NCBI GenBank assembly: GCA_946480965.1 | Contig: CAMLMI010000189.1 | Location: 1 to 8,617 of the forward strand | Length of the DNA stretch: 8,617 nucleotides | Source: an uncultured Verrucomicrobiales bacterium | GTDB lineage: Bacteria > Verrucomicrobiota > Verrucomicrobiae > Limisphaerales > CANJSG01 | Direction: 5' to 3' | Shown: in pieces, positions 6,378 through 8,617 of the stretch | How the letters are laid out: each line of letters starts with the position of its first letter | Position numbering within the stretch: position 1 is the stretch's first letter | The notes under the pieces: generated by a model | Seen by the model: the letters and a program-made list of their open reading frames with translations, nothing else | The model's database searches: none | Told to the model about the DNA's origin: nothing | Made by a program: the position numbers and the translations under genes

Positions 6378-7727
6378 ATGAAATTTCCACAACTCCTTTG
6401 CTTGCTCGCCTTGGGCGCGCCGGCGGCCTGGGCCGGGCCTGAAACGAATGCCCTCCGCCTCGATCCGGCGGTAATGAACCGCTACGCGGAAGAGCTGCGC
6501 ACCAACGCGCCCTCGCTGTTGGCCGCGCAAGCCCGTGCCGCTGCTGCCCGGTCGGGCACCGATGCCGTCCGCACTTGGGCCGATCCCGAGGTCTCCCTCG
6601 GCGTGATGATGGCCCCTTCGATGATGCGCCGCGACGACGGTGATCTCGTCTACGGTGTTTCGCAAAAGCTGCCGCTCTTCGGCCAGCCCGCCGCCGCCCG
6701 AGCCGTCGCCGCCGCCGAAACCCTCAGTGCCGAAACCCTCAGCGACTACCAGTTCCAGCTCTTGCGCCTGCAATTGGTCCAGCGGCTGATCCAGACCGCC
6801 TTGTTCGATCAACAGGTCGGATTGACCCGCGAGGAAGGGCACTGGCTCGAAGCCCTCCTGCGCGTCGCCGAAGAACGCTTCAAGGCGGGCAACGGCGACG
6901 CCTCGGAGATTCTCCGGCTGCAAAACGAGCTCGACCTGCTCCGCGCGAAAGAAGCGGGCGAACAGGCTTTGGCCAAGCAGTCGCGCCAGGAGCTCGACCG
7001 TTTGCTGTCCCGCGACGCCTCCGGTGCTTGGCCGGAACTTCGCTTGCCCGAACTTGGCCCGTTGGTCCGCTTCAACGACCGGCTCCGTCATCTCACGCTG
7101 CGTAACGAGGCCCGATTGAAGGTGCTTCGCCGCGAGGCCGAAGTCGGCGAAGCGCGTGCCAATGTCGCCCGACGCGCCGCGAAGCCCGAGGTCACGGTCT
7201 TCGGCGAGATGCGGCAATACTCCGGCAGCGGCGAGATCCGCGAAGGCATGATCGGTGTCGGTCTCACGCTTCCCTGGTTCAACCGCCGGGGTTATCGCGC
7301 CGACGTTTCCCGCGCCCGGGCCGAGGCCGAAGCCGCCCGCCACGAACTGGAGGACTACGAACGCTACGTGCCCGTCGAGGCCGAGCGCGTCGCGACCCTC
7401 GCCGACAACGCCCGTCGCGAAGCCGTCGCCCTGCGCGACCGGGTCGTTCCCCGCTCCGCCGAACTGGTCGAGCTGCTGCGCCAGCGCTGGACCAGCGGCG
7501 AGGCCGACTTGGCCCAGCTCCTCACCGCGAGGCGCGAATGGATCGTGAATCGCCGGATGCTCGATGCCGCCATCGCTGAACAGTGGCGGATGCTCGCCGA
7601 AATCACCCTCTGCTGCGGCCTCGCCGATCTGGAGGCCTTGGATCAACTCGATGACCAAGAAGCCGGCGCCGGATTCCAAATCCCGGATGCCGGATCGACA
7701 AACTCCCCTTCCCGTCAGACTCCATGA
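6378..7727 (+). CDS. cusC: CusC-like outer-membrane efflux protein (TolC/OEP family)
   Basis: The 449-aa product forms the outer-membrane channel of a tripartite efflux pump. A Sec signal peptide (MKFPQLLCLLALGAPAAWA, cut after A19) is followed by two OEP repeats (about 30-240 and 255-440) dominated by long Ala/Arg/Glu/Leu-rich helices. Typical landmarks are the SLLAAQARAAAARSG segment near the start of the first repeat, and WADPEVSLGVMM and GVSQKLPLFGQPAAARAVAAAE after it. In the second repeat the matching block is KPEVTVFGEMRQY, then MIGVGLTLPWFNRRGYRADVSRARAEAEAA. Length matches the family (about 420-480). C8 lies inside the signal sequence without a lipobox, so unlike E. coli CusC this one is probably not a lipoprotein. 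ATG 6378 gives the signal peptide at the very N-terminus; an in-frame GTG at 6348 adds ten residues and is less likely. Its TGA overlaps the adaptor gene's ATG, so the two are coupled. Assignment to Cu/Ag rather than another substrate rests on the neighbours. Confidence 0.9.
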   Translation: MKFPQLLCLLALGAPAAWAGPETNALRLDPAVMNRYAEELRTNAPSLLAAQARAAAARSGTDAVRTWADPEVSLGVMMAPSMMRRDDGDLVYGVSQKLPLFGQPAAARAVAAAETLSAETLSDYQFQLLRLQLVQRLIQTALFDQQVGLTREEGHWLEALLRVAEERFKAGNGDASEILRLQNELDLLRAKEAGEQALAKQSRQELDRLLSRDASGAWPELRLPELGPLVRFNDRLRHLTLRNEARLKVLRREAEVGEARANVARRAAKPEVTVFGEMRQYSGSGEIREGMIGVGLTLPWFNRRGYRADVSRARAEAEAARHELEDYERYVPVEAERVATLADNARREAVALRDRVVPRSAELVELLRQRWTSGEADLAQLLTARREWIVNRRMLDAAIAEQWRMLAEITLCCGLADLEALDQLDDQEAGAGFQIPDAGSTNSPSRQTP

Positions 7728-8617
7728 AACGCTTTCTCCTCTTCGTCCTCGTTGCCGGTGCCGCCCTAGCAAGTGGCTGGTTCCTTCGCGGCATCTTCCC
7801 ATCACCTGGCGCCCGGAATCAGGCATCCGGGATCAAAGCTCCGTCCTCCTCGCCCAAGTTCTACCAATCCCCGATGCACCCGTGGATCAAGTCCGACCAG
7901 CCGGGCAAATGCACCATCTGCGGCATGGACCTCGTCGCGGTGTATGAGGGCGACGCCGGGTTCGATGCCGAGAGCGGCCTCGTCCAGCTCTCCTCGAACA
8001 CCGTGCAGGCCATCCACGTCGCGACCAGCGAGGCGCAGCGCCGCCCGCTCCAACGCACGCTCCGCTTCTCCGGCACCATCGACGACGACGATTCGCGCCA
8101 CCGCGTGCTAGCCGCCTACCTCGACGGCCGCATCGAACGCCTCCACGTGAACTTCCTCGGTGCGGAGGTGACCGAAGGCCAGCCTTTGGCCGACATCTAC
8201 AGCAAGCCGCTGCTCGCGGCTGCCCGCGAGTTTCTCCTGCTCCAAAGCCAAGGCAGAACTTCCGAACCTTCGCTCGTCACCTCCGCCCGCCTGCGCCTAC
8301 GCCAGTTCGGCTTGTCCGACGCGCAAATCGACGCGTTGCCAAAGACCTTCCGCGAATCCGACCTGAGCCTGCCGCTGCTCGCGCCGATGACCGGCACCGT
8401 CGTCGTGAAGGACATCTACGAAGGCCAATACGTGGCGGAAGGCGACCGGCTCTTCGAAATCGCCGACTTCTCGACCATGTGGCTCCAGCTCTCCGTCTAT
8501 GAACGGGACCTGCCGTGGTTGCGACTCGGCCAAAAGGTTGAAGTCACCACGCCTTCCCATCCCGGACGCGTCTTTGCGGGCCAGGTCGCGTTCATCGTTC
8601 CCAACTTCGATCCCGCC
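7724..8617 (+). CDS. cusB: CusB-like RND efflux periplasmic adaptor with N-terminal heavy-metal-binding domain (partial, right edge)
   Basis: The first 298 residues of a periplasmic adaptor (membrane fusion protein) that links an inner-membrane RND pump to the outer-membrane channel. An N-terminal membrane anchor or signal (RFLLFVLVAGAALASGWFL, 3-21) precedes a heavy-metal-binding domain: FYQSPMHPWIKSDQPGKCTICGMDL (46-70), with M51, H52, C63, C66 and M68 as likely soft-metal ligands. Next come the barrel/lipoyl parts: LAAYLDGRIERLHVNFLGAEVTEGQPLADIY (about 129-159), a short helical hairpin (about 160-205), then LLAPMTGTVVVKDIYEGQYVAEGDRLFEIAD and WLQLSVYERDLPWLRLGQKVEV. This order is that of CusB-type adaptors carrying the extra YHS-like metal domain, which supports Cu(I)/Ag(I)-type export. 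The start ATG at 7724 overlaps the cusC stop as ATGA. The frame is open to the window end; the C-terminal barrel and membrane-proximal domain, and presumably cusA, lie beyond. Confidence 0.93.
   Translation, partial: MKRFLLFVLVAGAALASGWFLRGIFPSPGARNQASGIKAPSSSPKFYQSPMHPWIKSDQPGKCTICGMDLVAVYEGDAGFDAESGLVQLSSNTVQAIHVATSEAQRRPLQRTLRFSGTIDDDDSRHRVLAAYLDGRIERLHVNFLGAEVTEGQPLADIYSKPLLAAAREFLLLQSQGRTSEPSLVTSARLRLRQFGLSDAQIDALPKTFRESDLSLPLLAPMTGTVVVKDIYEGQYVAEGDRLFEIADFSTMWLQLSVYERDLPWLRLGQKVEVTTPSHPGRVFAGQVAFIVPNFDPA

Noticed and set aside
6222..7826. A 534-codon open frame on the minus strand opposite the CusC-like gene
   Set aside because: It mirrors the cusC codons in GC-rich DNA, crosses gene boundaries and resembles no protein family, while the plus-strand protein is a clear OEP member with signal peptide.

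Overview
The window looks like chromosomal DNA of a GC-rich member of the Verrucomicrobiota or a close PVC relative. This is inferred from the mix of gene types: a solitary prepilin-like protein of the verrucomicrobial/planctomycetal style, a short exported CCxxC protein and a Cys-rich exported protein ahead of a CusCB-type efflux operon, and few Shine-Dalgarno sequences. No rRNA or tRNA gene is present, so the placement is not proven.

Layout, left to right. (1) Positions 2-193 hold the end of an unrecognised lysine-rich protein, closed by a perfect 14-bp hairpin. (2) About 700 bases carry no intact gene. The minus strand there shows what looks like the decayed start of an IS3-type transposase. 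(3) pgsA and pgpA (948-2044) overlap by 4 bases and encode two consecutive steps of phosphatidylglycerol synthesis. (4) A stand-alone pseudopilin-like gene (2149-2967) has its own plausible promoter and a strong intrinsic terminator. (5) A compact minus-strand operon runs from 5422 down to 3171: an 87-aa unknown protein, a 56-aa unknown protein, an EVE-like/Mrr modification-dependent restriction endonuclease, and an EboB-type TatD-family metal hydrolase. All gaps are 8 bases or less, and the first pair overlaps. (6) Divergently, from 5558 to the right edge, lies a heavy-metal (Cu/Ag-type) export locus: a small exported CCxxC metal-binding protein, a small exported Cys-rich protein, a CusC-like outer-membrane factor, and a CusB-like adaptor with an N-terminal heavy-metal-binding domain, cut by the window end.

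The most unusual part is the minus-strand operon. EboB normally belongs to the ebo cluster (eboABCDEF), a metabolite-processing/export cluster. Here it sits without any other recognisable ebo gene and is joined in one apparent transcription unit to a predicted type IV restriction enzyme and two small unknown proteins. Whether this is a functional module or a chance merger of a defence gene into a housekeeping operon cannot be decided from this window. The metal-efflux half is a recognisable tripartite RND system; its inner-membrane pump gene (cusA) would be expected just beyond the right edge.
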